Shown: positions 7,002 through 13,454 of the stretch, piece by piece
How the letters are laid out: each line of letters opens with the position of its first letter
How positions within the stretch are numbered: position 1 is the first letter of the stretch
Assembly (NCBI GenBank): GCA_049965715.1
Contig: JBMFWA010000028.1
Location: forward strand, 1-14,591
From: JAKAFX01 sp049965715
GTDB taxonomy: Archaea > Thermoplasmatota > Thermoplasmata > Thermoplasmatales > Thermoplasmataceae
DNA: 14,591 bases
Direction of reading: 5' to 3'
Position numbers and translations under genes: made by a program
Notes under the pieces: generated by a model
The model's input: only the letters and a program-made list of their open reading frames with translations
Databases searched by the model: none
What the model was told of the DNA's origin: nothing

Positions 7002-8160
7002 TTTCGTTCAGGAAATTATTGTTCTTCTTGTACTGTTTTACAAGTTCTCTAGCAACCAGTTTCTTTCTGATTTCAGTTGTACCCGCGCCAATCTGGCCAA
7101 GTATCGCATCCCTCAGAAGCCTCTCAACCTCGGAATTTTTCATGTATCCAAGGCCTCCGTGTATCTGTATTGCTTCCCTGGAAATAAACTCAGCAGATTC
7201 TGCGGCGAACAGAATCGCAGATGCGGAGTCAAGAAGATTCATCCTGTCTTTCTCCAGTGATCTCAGGGCACGATCCACGATCATTCTGCTTGTACGGTAC
7301 TTTGTATACATATACGCAAGCTTTTCCTGGATCAGTTCAAAGTTGTAGAGATGCTCCCCAAATTGTGACCGCTCCGTAGAATATTTTAAGGAAAGTTCCA
7401 GTGCGCGTTTGGCTATGCCAAGAAATATGTATGAAAGTATCACCCTCTCTGAGTTAAGACCGCTAAGTATCACGTTCAGTCCTTTATCCAGTTCTCCAAC
7501 AATTCTATCATTTCCAACTTCAACAGAGTCGAAGTAAAGTTCCCCCGTGGGAGAACCTCTCATTCCCATCTTGCTGAACTTATTTCCTCTCGAAACCCCT
7601 TTGTCTCCAGCCAGCAGGACAAATGCTGTATACGCGTCACCAGTTCTTCCATACACCAGCAGTAAATCAGCATACGGTGCGTTGGTGATGTAGGTCTTGC
7701 TTCCGTTTATCACGAACCCGTTTCCCTTCTTCTCTGCTCTCGTCTTCATTGCAAGGGCATCAGATCCGGAACCAGGTTCTGTGAGGCACAGGGACCCGAT
7801 ATACTCTCCGGAGCACAATTTTGGAACGTATTTTTCCCTTATCTCCTCAGAACCGTTCCTGTAAAGATTGTCGAGGCACAGGTTGCTGTGGGCACCATAG
7901 GATAGGCCAAGAGAGGCCGAAGCATAACCTATTTCCTCCTGAATAACGGCCTGGGCTGCGTATCCCATGCCTGATCCACCATATCTTTCTGGAATTGTAA
8001 TACCCAGATAACCAAGTTTCCCCATTTTTTTGAAGACATCTACTGGAAAATAATCCTCTTCATCCATCTTTGCAGCAATAGGCATTATCTCTTTCTTCGC
8101 AAATTCCCTGACGGAAGACCTGAGCATCTGCAGCGTTTCAGACTCTTCAACCTCAATCAT
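6988..8160 (-). CDS. Acyl-CoA dehydrogenase, isovaleryl-CoA dehydrogenase-like
   Basis: FAD-dependent oxidation of an acyl-CoA to the 2-enoyl-CoA, passing electrons to an electron-transfer flavoprotein. The 390-residue product shows the three ACAD domains: helical N-terminus, beta barrel with CLTEPGSGSD (125-134) and YITNAPYAD (157-165), and C-terminal helices with IHGGLGYM (333-340). Its closest known pattern is isovaleryl-CoA dehydrogenase: 'HSNLCLDNLYRNG' (91-103), 'ILSGLNSERVIL' with candidate catalytic Glu238, and 'QIGAGTTEIRK', where Ala359 stands at the place of the usual catalytic Glu. That Glu shift marks the isovaleryl/long-chain branch, so leucine breakdown is a reasonable guess. 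I chose the ATG at 8160 over the TTG at 8169 because a TATA box lies 28 bases before it. It overlaps the NMD3-like gene downstream. No ETF genes are in the window. Confidence 0.85.
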   Translation of the reverse strand: MIEVEESETLQMLRSSVREFAKKEIMPIAAKMDEEDYFPVDVFKKMGKLGYLGITIPERYGGSGMGYAAQAVIQEEIGYASASLGLSYGAHSNLCLDNLYRNGSEEIREKYVPKLCSGEYIGSLCLTEPGSGSDALAMKTRAEKKGNGFVINGSKTYITNAPYADLLLVYGRTGDAYTAFVLLAGDKGVSRGNKFSKMGMRGSPTGELYFDSVEVGNDRIVGELDKGLNVILSGLNSERVILSYIFLGIAKRALELSLKYSTERSQFGEHLYNFELIQEKLAYMYTKYRTSRMIVDRALRSLEKDRMNLLDSASAILFAAESAEFISREAIQIHGGLGYMKNSEVERLLRDAILGQIGAGTTEIRKKLVARELVKQYKKNNNFLNENDMY

Positions 8161-8182
8161 GCTGAACAATAAGGTAGAACTC

Positions 8183-8194
8183 TATAAAAATATA
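8183..8194 (-). promoter_or_regulatory. TATA box of the acyl-CoA dehydrogenase operon
   Basis: TATATTTTTATA on the minus strand is centred 28 bases before the ATG at 8160, placing the transcript start on the start codon. It argues for a leaderless message for the ACAD-NMD3-arcA unit and against the TTG start. Confidence 0.65.
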
Positions 8195-8265
8195 GACCTT
8201 CTCACACATCATAATATGGTAACTTTATCGTATCGAAACACGGCACATGATCTTCCGGTCCTGAA

Positions 8266-8616
8266 TCAGTCCAGTCCGCATCTCTCAGGATTCTTGTCCA
8301 GATTTATCGTTCTGATTTCTGATGAAACATCTGGAAGAAGTTCAAGCACTCTGTCCAGAATTTCCTTCTTTTCCTGGTTAATGCTGTAAAAAATCCACTG
8401 CTTACCACGTCTTTCGCTGACAAGGTCAACGCTTTTCAACTTTGCCAGGTGCTGGGAAACATTGGATTGCGAGATGCCCAATAAATCTACGAGTTCGCAT
8501 ACACACAGTTCTTTCTTTGAAAGTAATGAAACGATGTGAAGGCGATTTCTTTCACCCAGTACCTTGAAAATTCTAGAATATTTATCCAATGAATCCTTAA
8601 TTGAACTGGCCTGCAT
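8266..8616 (-). CDS. ArsR/SmtB-family winged-helix regulator
   Basis: A 116-residue metal- or metalloid-responsive transcriptional repressor, expected to bind DNA as a dimer and release it on ligand binding. The HTH is clear: 'ELCVCELVDLLGISQSNVSQ' (36-55) then HLAKLKSVDLVSERR, and the wing GKQWIFYSI (71-79). The ELCVC motif puts Cys38 and Cys40 in the helix just before the recognition helix, as in the arsenic sensor ArsR (ELCVCDL). A third cysteine, Cys113, lies in the tail ERCGLD. As(III)/Sb(III) sensing is therefore plausible but not proven. No arsenic pump or reductase is nearby; the closest downstream gene is the ACAD, 105 bases away with its own TATA box, so this may control itself or its downstream neighbours. 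A TATA-like box 26-30 bases before the ATG fits a leaderless start. Confidence 0.87.
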   Translation of the reverse strand: MQASSIKDSLDKYSRIFKVLGERNRLHIVSLLSKKELCVCELVDLLGISQSNVSQHLAKLKSVDLVSERRGKQWIFYSINQEKKEILDRVLELLPDVSSEIRTINLDKNPERCGLD

Positions 8617-8635
8617 GGTTATTGAATGCAGATCG

Positions 8636-8649
8636 TAAATATAATACCA
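8636..8649 (-). promoter_or_regulatory. TATA-like box of the arsR-type gene
   Basis: On the minus strand the bases read TGGTATTATATTTA, centred about 26 bases before the ATG at 8616, supporting a leaderless start. Confidence 0.5.
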
Positions 8650-8755
8650 GTCACTTGATCATCTCCCAATTTGTCATGTGTTATGTTTTCGTCACGTGTC
8701 ATCCATTGAATTCCTTACATATGGAATGGTGGAAACAAAGTTCTTCTGCTCTATA

Positions 8756-8830
8756 TGCAGGTGCCGGGATTTGAACCCGGGTCGAAAGCTTGGAAGGCTT
8801 CCGTGCTAGACCAGTCTACACTACACCTGC
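8756..8830 (-). tRNA. tRNA-Gly(TCC)
   Basis: The 75-base minus-strand cloverleaf has acceptor GCAGGTG/CACCTGC with discriminator A, D stem GTGT/GCAC, anticodon stem GAAGC/GCTTT with loop CTTCCAA (anticodon TCC), and T stem CCGGG/CCCGG around TTCAAAT. No intron and no encoded CCA. Its own TATA box lies 22-33 bases upstream. Confidence 0.95.
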
Positions 8831-8851
8831 AGGTCAGATGTTATGTTACAG

Positions 8852-8863
8852 CATTATTTATTG
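8852..8863 (-). promoter_or_regulatory. TATA box of tRNA-Gly
   Basis: CAATAAATAATG on the minus strand, centred 28 bases before the mature tRNA 5' end. It sits in the 45-base gap after the upstream membrane-protein gene, so the tRNA need not depend on read-through. Confidence 0.55.
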
Positions 8864-8875
8864 TTTTCACAGCCT

Positions 8876-9541
8876 TCAGATGGCCCCGACAGCCTTTGTT
8901 ATCCCAAAAGTTTTTGAGTTGGAAAGACCGTGGCCCGAGACAGTGACGGTGATATAAATTATCGTTCCGACTGATATTCCCGTGACGTTGAAATAGATGT
9001 ATCCGCCTGAATAATTACTGGCTAAGCGGCTAATCGAACTCTGTACAACTGTATAATTAGTTATGGTGTAAATGAATGTCACGCCTATTCTAAGACTGAC
9101 GGATGAGGAAACTGCACTGTACAGATTTGTGCCAGTGGAATTCAGATTCTGCCAGTTTCCTGTTGTTGCTATGAGGTACTGAGGTGTGCCTATTTGCGGT
9201 CCTGAAACCGCCGAAATAGGTGGGTTGAGGAAAATTATCCAGAAAACGACCCATGTGAGCATGAATTCGCCAACAAGGTATATCCAGTGTGAAGCTCTCT
9301 TAGGAAAAGGTATCCTCAGGAATTTGAGAACCTGCTTGAAGAATACAAGCAGTACGAAAAACAGGAGTACTGCCAAGTACCATACTCCCATGATGAACAG
9401 ATATCCCGAGAAAAGGCCAAGGAGGGCAGCTATCAAGAAGATAAAGATAACTGATTTTGCCCTGTCCTTTTCATCTTTCAGGAACTCAAGTTCATTGAAC
9501 TCCGGTTCCTCGAATATTGGTTCAGACTTTTCTTTTGCCAT
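8876..9541 (-). CDS. Unrecognised membrane protein with sequon-rich outer domain
   Basis: I do not recognise this family. The 221-residue product has an acidic cytoplasmic N-terminus (residues 1-28: KSEPIFEEPEFNELEF), three strong membrane segments (about 30-49, 52-72 and 86-105), and a C-terminal domain of about 115 residues rich in Ser, Thr, Asn and Tyr. With three helices and an acidic start inside, that domain should face outward. It looks beta-rich, ending in alternating hydrophobic strands (YIYFNVTGIS, TIIYITVTVSG) like small Ig-type domains. It holds four N-glycosylation sequons, at Asn134 (NST), Asn162 (NYT), Asn176 (NYS) and Asn185 (NVT), which suits a surface-exposed archaeal glycoprotein. 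It starts 11 bases after the triosephosphate isomerase stop, so the two are likely co-transcribed, though no functional link is evident. Confidence 0.75.
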   Translation of the reverse strand: MAKEKSEPIFEEPEFNELEFLKDEKDRAKSVIFIFLIAALLGLFSGYLFIMGVWYLAVLLFFVLLVFFKQVLKFLRIPFPKRASHWIYLVGEFMLTWVVFWIIFLNPPISAVSGPQIGTPQYLIATTGNWQNLNSTGTNLYSAVSSSVSLRIGVTFIYTITNYTVVQSSISRLASNYSGGYIYFNVTGISVGTIIYITVTVSGHGLSNSKTFGITKAVGAI

Positions 9542-9552
9542 TTATTCAGACC

Positions 9553-10209
9553 CTATAATGCCTTTATTAATGAATTTAACGAACCCAGGGGGTCTTTTGA
9601 TAATACAATACCGGAAGCCACTAATATTCCGGAGGCTCCAAGTTCAATGGATTTGGAAACGTCCTCGGCCGTCTTGATACCAGCTCCCACAATGAGTTCG
9701 CAATTGTTTTTCAGGCAGATGTCTGATGCTTCGGATATAATTTCAGGTTTCGACTTGGATACCGATATATTTCCGCCTATGAGCTCTGGTGGTTCATATG
9801 CTACATAGGTTGGTTTGATTGTTATGAAATTTCTGATCTCGTCAATGCTCTCCAGACAGAGAATTATCTCAAATCCTATCTTTCTGGCTTTCGTTACAGT
9901 GTCCTGTATGATTCTTCCCCCAACCCTGTTCTCTGAATGGTTGAGAAGTGAGGATGATATCCCATTCTTCGCCAGAAATTCCATAGAAATCTTCCCCGTG
10001 AATGGTCCCTGCGGGTTCGGGTCGACATGCTGGGCTATTATGTCTTCGTTTGCGAAAGTTGATTTTATCCTCAGATCGTAGGGGCCGACTGCAAAAGAAA
10101 CCTTGACGTCATCCCTCTTTATTCTGGCAGCAAGTGATGTAATAAATGATTCGGCCTGTTTACCTGTGGAATTCTCGTAATGTTTCAAATTCACAATTAA
10201 TCTCTTCAT
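9553..10209 (-). CDS. tpiA: Triosephosphate isomerase, archaeal type
   Basis: Interconverts dihydroxyacetone phosphate and glyceraldehyde 3-phosphate in glycolysis/gluconeogenesis, in the cytoplasm. The 218-residue product matches the short archaeal form, which lacks several helices of the roughly 250-residue bacterial and eukaryotic enzyme. Catalytic residues are visible: Asn7 and Lys9 in VNLKHYE, His91 in LLNHSENR, and Glu139 in YEPPELIG. The phosphate-binding parts GAGIKTAEDV (175-184) and GILVASGIV (194-202) are also in place. The start ATG at 10209 has an AT-rich element (TTATTTTGTTAA) about 25 bases upstream. The unrecognised membrane protein follows after 11 bases. The gene faces away from the DUF211 unit across a 346-base gap. 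Confidence 0.94.
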   Translation of the reverse strand: MKRLIVNLKHYENSTGKQAESFITSLAARIKRDDVKVSFAVGPYDLRIKSTFANEDIIAQHVDPNPQGPFTGKISMEFLAKNGISSSLLNHSENRVGGRIIQDTVTKARKIGFEIILCLESIDEIRNFITIKPTYVAYEPPELIGGNISVSKSKPEIISEASDICLKNNCELIVGAGIKTAEDVSKSIELGASGILVASGIVLSKDPLGSLNSLIKAL

Positions 10210-10555
10210 GGACCTGAATTACCGGTTAACAAAATAACTTTACCTTGTTATTCCATTTTTTTTATCTTCTCAATCTTACTTAGAATTTCCGATTAACATA
10301 GGGGCTATCTGTAACTGTGGCTTTGAATGAACGTTATTCAGCCATTTTTTTAATTTTGACTCCAGAACTGTCAAAAAATTTTATTAGGCATTATAAGCTT
10401 TACACGTATAAGGGATTCTAGAAAATCATGATTATCTTGTTAGGCTGTTCTAAAAGTATTGATCACAACAAATCTGCAGATGTTAATATTTCTTTCATGA
10501 CAGGTTTTTGGGAATGTTTTTAATCTAGAGATGAAATACTAAAAGGTGAACCGGA
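10210..10555. other. Divergent promoter region between tpiA and the DUF211 gene
   Basis: An AT-rich 346-base gap with no supported gene. It must hold the tpiA promoter (an AT-rich box near 10226-10237, minus strand) and the DUF211 promoter. A poly-A/T-rich block around 10372-10405 is present. I found no tRNA, no convincing repeat and no open frame worth calling. Confidence 0.5.
10542..10549 (+). promoter_or_regulatory. Ribosome binding site of the DUF211 gene
   Basis: AAAGGTGA ends six bases before the ATG at 10556 and can pair with the 16S rRNA 3' end, so this unit is translated from a leadered message. Confidence 0.55.
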
Positions 10556-10840
10556 ATGAACTTCAGAAGAATTGTACTTGACGTCGACAAAACATTAAAC
10601 AGGCCCACATTGATGGAACTTGCATCAGCCATTGAAAAGGTGCAGGGAGTGGAGGCTGTAAACATAAGTGTTACAGAGATAGACATGGAAACAATGGGAA
10701 CGATCATTGTGGTGGAAGGCACAAAGATCAATGTCGACCAGTTGCTTTCAGTCATTGAGGATACGGGTTCAGTCGTTCATTCCATAGATGAGGTCGCTTC
10801 CGGGTCTAGACTTATAGAGAGCGTTAAGCGTAATTCATGA
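10556..10840 (+). CDS. DUF211 protein
   Basis: A 94-residue archaeal protein of the DUF211 family (PF02680), which has a ferredoxin-like fold; its job is not established. Family hallmarks are visible: 'RRIVLDVDKTLNRPTLMELA' (4-23), 'VQGVEAVNISVTEIDMET' (29-46), 'IIVVEGTKINVDQLL' (50-64) and the closing 'IEDTGSVVHSIDEVASG' (67-83). The length is typical. Its last bases share an ATGA with the next gene, a VIT1/CCC1-like membrane protein, which indicates translational coupling. Many ferredoxin-fold small proteins bind metals or act as regulatory domains; with a likely metal transporter as partner, a regulatory or metal-chaperone role can be proposed, but only from context. Confidence 0.88.
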   Translation: MNFRRIVLDVDKTLNRPTLMELASAIEKVQGVEAVNISVTEIDMETMGTIIVVEGTKINVDQLLSVIEDTGSVVHSIDEVASGSRLIESVKRNS

Positions 10841-11361
10841 ACACAAAGATATTTTTCCCCATGGCCATAGGCGTGACAGATGGAATAATAACTACACTCA
10901 TACTCGTGTCCGCACTTATTGTTCATCATTCTTACATAGGCATTTCACTTGCGGTAAGAGTGGCATTCGGTTCCGCCTTTGTGGGAACATTCAGCTATTT
11001 CATTGCAGAGTATTCAAGTATGCGTGTCCAGCTTTCAAGAGAATCAAGGCACCTTAACCTTTCATCCCCGGCTTATCTTCTAAGAAGTAAACCTGGCAGG
11101 GATATACTCAAGGAGTCCATACTTTATACCTCACTGACAGGTATATGCAGTTTTTCTGGATCCTTCATTCCACTGGTATTCGAGGTCCTGATTCCCTCTA
11201 ACGGTTTTATCGCCATAGCTGTTGCAGTTCTTGCCCTTGCCCTGACCGGATTTGTTATATCAAGGTCTATTTCCGGAAATTCCTTCTTCTGGGTCACACT
11301 CATGGTGCTACTTGGTATAATTGTCTCCGTTGTTGGAAATGCAATTCAGCTTATCAACTAG
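10837..11361 (+). CDS. VIT1/CCC1-like membrane protein (TIGR00267-type)
   Basis: A 174-residue integral membrane protein resembling the archaeal short branch of the VIT1/CCC1 iron/manganese transporter family. It has five likely helices, near 8-28, 38-58, 98-118, 122-143 and 150-170. Helix 1 holds 'AIGVTDGIITTLILVSA' with Asp15 in the position of the VIT metal-path Asp, and helix 2 ends 'FIAEYSSMRVQ' with Glu58 and Met62 like the conserved SM/E pattern. A charged cytoplasmic loop (SRESRHL...SKPGRDILKES) links helices 2 and 3 but is shorter and has fewer Glu than the metal-binding domain of plant VIT1. The ATG overlaps the DUF211 stop (ATGA). Substrate and direction of transport cannot be told from the sequence; divalent metal export is an inference. 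Confidence 0.72.
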   Translation: MNTKIFFPMAIGVTDGIITTLILVSALIVHHSYIGISLAVRVAFGSAFVGTFSYFIAEYSSMRVQLSRESRHLNLSSPAYLLRSKPGRDILKESILYTSLTGICSFSGSFIPLVFEVLIPSNGFIAIAVAVLALALTGFVISRSISGNSFFWVTLMVLLGIIVSVVGNAIQLIN

Positions 11362-11420
11362 AAGATCACCTTTAATATTTATGTGTGTTTGAACTCATAA
11401 TTTTCAACATTATCACAAGT

Positions 11421-11433
11421 TCCTTTTTATGCC
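11421..11433 (+). promoter_or_regulatory. TATA-like box of the DUF202 gene
   Basis: TCCTTTTTATGCC is centred about 27 bases before the ATG at 11454, with the purine-rich AAG just before it as a possible BRE. It supports a leaderless start at 11454 and separate transcription from the DUF211/VIT unit. Confidence 0.5.
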
Positions 11434-11453
11434 GATATCCCTTACATAGAGTG

Positions 11454-11819
11454 ATGGATAGGATCAAGGACCAGAGGGTTACTGATCACATGGCGAACGA
11501 AAGAACCTACCTTGCGTGGGTCAGAACCGGCATAGCAGTGATAGCACTCGGTTTCGTTGTGGCAAAATTCGGAATTATAATCAGGGAGCTTGGATCAGGT
11601 GTTCCGACCTCCTCGTTTGGACTTTCTTCATTAATTGGCGTACTTCTTGTAATTGCAGGCTCAGTAATGCAGGTCATGGCATTGAGGAGTTTTATCCGAA
11701 ACAGAGCCAGTATAGAATCCGGAACCTATAATCCCTCGTATTTTTCAGAGGTATGGTTGGGAATAATGGTGTTGGTGATGGCAGTATTGCTGATTTATTA
11801 CATGCTTCTGACGCTTTGA
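11454..11819 (+). CDS. DUF202 (YidH-type) membrane protein
   Basis: A 121-residue membrane protein of the DUF202/YidH family (PF02656); function unknown. The diagnostic segment DHMANERTYLAWVRTGIAVI (residues 9-28, with N-E-R-T and W-x-R-T) leads straight into helix 1 (IAVIALGFVVAKFGIII), with two more helices near residues 53-73 and 100-120 and a basic loop 'RSFIRNRASI' between them. The reading frame is open from a GTG at 11385, but residues before Met at 11454 have no family match and a TATA box lies 27 bases before that ATG, so I start there. It follows the VIT-like gene by 92 bases on the same strand. Confidence 0.83.
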   Translation: MDRIKDQRVTDHMANERTYLAWVRTGIAVIALGFVVAKFGIIIRELGSGVPTSSFGLSSLIGVLLVIAGSVMQVMALRSFIRNRASIESGTYNPSYFSEVWLGIMVLVMAVLLIYYMLLTL

Positions 11820-11982
11820 CATTGAGAAGGAATTCGTAAAACACCATAACCACAATAAACTGCACTATTCCTGCAGGTAGGATGATTTGGATTTTCCACT
11901 TTACAACAGCAATTTGTGTATCTGTTCCAAGCAGTAAAAAGAACTGGAATTAAGATTCCACAATTTTAATAATACAGGCTGG

Positions 11983-11994
11983 ATATATTTATAA
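11983..11994 (+). promoter_or_regulatory. TATA-like box before the frameshifted membrane gene
   Basis: ATATATTTATAA is about 22-28 bases upstream of an ATG at 12010. Together with a GGTG shortly before that ATG it marks 12010 as a likely start, although the frame there ends at 12081. Confidence 0.45.
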
Positions 11995-12098
11995 TGTTCA
12001 GGTGTGAAAATGACCTCCATTGAACTTCTGAATATTCGCCCCCATAGGAACTCCCTTTCAAGAGATTACGTATATTCTTAGGCGCCAGAGAAACAGGG

Positions 12099-12419
12099 TT
12101 GATAATAGGCACGTTGCTTTTGCTGTTTGGAATTTTATTCTTTATTGTTGGGATCAGACCTATCAGTGGTTTTGAACAGATTTACTTCTACTGGAGTTTC
12201 TCCTATGTGAATCCATTCGCAGGTCTTAAACCCGGAATTTATCCTGGCTTTCCTGCAGTGGTTAATACTTATGAGATTCTTATCCCATGGGTTCTGTTGG
12301 GCATTGTATCTTCCGGACTTGGAATAATAACTCTTGCAAAAGGCATCGTAAAAAAGTTCGACAAAGCTATATCGGTAAAGTCGGCAGGGGCCATAAAACG
12401 TGAAGTTACCTCTATCTGA
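12099..12419 (+). CDS. Small two-helix membrane protein, start unclear (probable frameshift)
   Basis: I do not recognise this family. The frame, open from 12048, holds two membrane helices (starting at TTG 12099: residues about 2-18 and 58-79), a Tyr/Phe/Pro-rich outer loop (YFYWSFSYVNPFAGLKPGIY) and a basic C-terminal tail (KKFDKAISVKS). No ATG exists in this frame before the first helix. The promoter-like ATG at 12010 is in the other frame and gives only 23 codons (MTSIELLNIRPHRNS...) before a TAG at 12079-12081. The two frames overlap between 12048 and 12081, and joining them would give a product of about 136 residues with a basic cytoplasmic start (KRLRIFLGARE) before helix 1. So either a base was lost or added, or translation begins at TTG 12099. 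Confidence 0.55.
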   Translation: MIIGTLLLLFGILFFIVGIRPISGFEQIYFYWSFSYVNPFAGLKPGIYPGFPAVVNTYEILIPWVLLGIVSSGLGIITLAKGIVKKFDKAISVKSAGAIKREVTSI

Positions 12420-12499
12420 AGTATAGAATTTTCTGAGTTTGTAAAACATACTGCTAATATTAACAAAAAATACTTGTTACTGAATATCTTAGACTAGTT

Positions 12500-13120
12500 G
12501 TGGAACACTATAACTCCAGAAAAGTTGCAGAGAAATACCACATGATTTTCACAAAAGATGCGGGTAACCTGCCACTCAAAATTAAAGCAACTAAAAGATA
12601 TAAAAAGTTCATTTCCGGATTGATGCCTGGAGCACATATTTTAGATGCTGGATGTGGCACTGGAAGATTCGTACATTATTTCATAAGAGACGGTTTCAAG
12701 GTAACTGGAATCGATCTCTCTGCCTCAATGATCGAAATAGCAGCGAAAAACAACCCGGAGGCATCGTTCAGAGTAATGGATATGTGTAATCTGGATTTTC
12801 CGGATCACACGTTTGACGGCATATGGAATGTTGCAGCAGTTCTTCATTTAAATGAGTTTGATGTTTTAAAATCGTTCCTGGAATCAGAGAGAGTTCTAAA
12901 AAAAGGTGGACGTTTATACGTTGCCACCAGGACTGGGGATGTTACCTGCACTTCCGTCGAAGAAGCTACAGAAGGTGGTTCTATGACTGTGCATTATTAC
13001 TCACCAGAAAAATTAATGGAACTTCTTGCCTCAGCAGGTTTTGATACACTGGATATGAGTATAGAGCAGGATGATTATTCGAGACCGTTCAATTATATTC
13101 ACATTTACGCCGAAAGCTAG
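12500..13120 (+). CDS. Class I SAM-dependent methyltransferase
   Basis: A 206-residue methyltransferase of the Rossmann-fold type; substrate unknown. Motif I ILDAGCGTGRF (47-57) binds SAM, followed by VTGIDLSASMI (68-78) with Asp72 for the ribose hydroxyls, FRVMDM (90-95), DFPDHTFDGIW (99-109) and 'VLKKGGRLYVATR' for strand 5. The C-terminus has a region (YYSPEKLMELLASAGF) like many small-molecule methyltransferases. The start is GTG at 12500; the sequence MEHYNSRKVAEKYH before motif I is typical of this group. A poly-A/T element AAAAAATACTT lies about 30 bases upstream as a possible promoter. The gene is isolated, with non-coding DNA on both sides and tRNA-Lys convergent downstream. Confidence 0.82.
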   Translation: MEHYNSRKVAEKYHMIFTKDAGNLPLKIKATKRYKKFISGLMPGAHILDAGCGTGRFVHYFIRDGFKVTGIDLSASMIEIAAKNNPEASFRVMDMCNLDFPDHTFDGIWNVAAVLHLNEFDVLKSFLESERVLKKGGRLYVATRTGDVTCTSVEEATEGGSMTVHYYSPEKLMELLASAGFDTLDMSIEQDDYSRPFNYIHIYAES

Positions 13121-13156
13121 GCATTTTCAAGTTATTAGAAGTGTGTCGGCGTCTAT

Positions 13157-13161
13157 AAAAA
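13157..13161 (-). terminator. Oligo-T stop after tRNA-Lys
   Basis: CATTTTTATA on the minus strand about 28 bases beyond the tRNA-Lys 3' end gives a short U run; weak but plausible. Confidence 0.3.
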
Positions 13162-13188
13162 TGGGCAGAATTGCTTGAAAGTTTAGAG

Positions 13189-13262
13189 CGGGTCCGGAGG
13201 GGTTCGAACCCCCGACCTATGGATTAAGAGTCCATCGCTCTACCTAGCTAAGCTACGGACCC
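13189..13262 (-). tRNA. tRNA-Lys(CTT)
   Basis: The 74-base minus-strand cloverleaf has acceptor GGGTCCG/CGGACCC with discriminator G, D stem GCTT/GAGC, anticodon stem ATGGA/TCCAT with loop CTCTTAA (anticodon CTT), and T stem GGGGG/CCCTC (one G-U) around TTCGAAC. No intron, no encoded CCA. A TATA box lies 21-32 bases upstream. Confidence 0.95.
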
Positions 13263-13282
13263 GTGGCAGGTTATATGTGATG

Positions 13283-13294
13283 TTAATTTATAAC
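13283..13294 (-). promoter_or_regulatory. TATA box of tRNA-Lys
   Basis: GTTATAAATTAA on the minus strand, centred about 27 bases before the tRNA 5' end, the standard archaeal spacing. Confidence 0.6.
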
Positions 13295-13454
13295 TTTCCA
13301 ATGATTCTTCTATGATCTTAAACGAAATGTATAATCATTTCTTGATCTGCCATGATCTGCATTCGATTTAAGCACTTCATGTTGATCTCTGTTCATAACA
13401 ACTGTACATTTCAGTATTGAAGATATGATGGGCTGGATGCCCATTTATAAGAAA

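Noticed and set aside
8755..8946. 63-codon plus-strand frame starting MQVPGFEPGSKAWKAS
   Set aside because: This is the antisense reading of tRNA-Gly, a common false gene; the tRNA fold is unmistakable.
11385..11453. GTG start giving a longer DUF202 protein
   Set aside because: The extra residues have no family match and span the TATA-like box that serves the ATG at 11454.
12135..12466. Two minus-strand open frames of 65-104 codons
   Set aside because: They are antisense to the small membrane protein and lack recognisable protein features or start signals.
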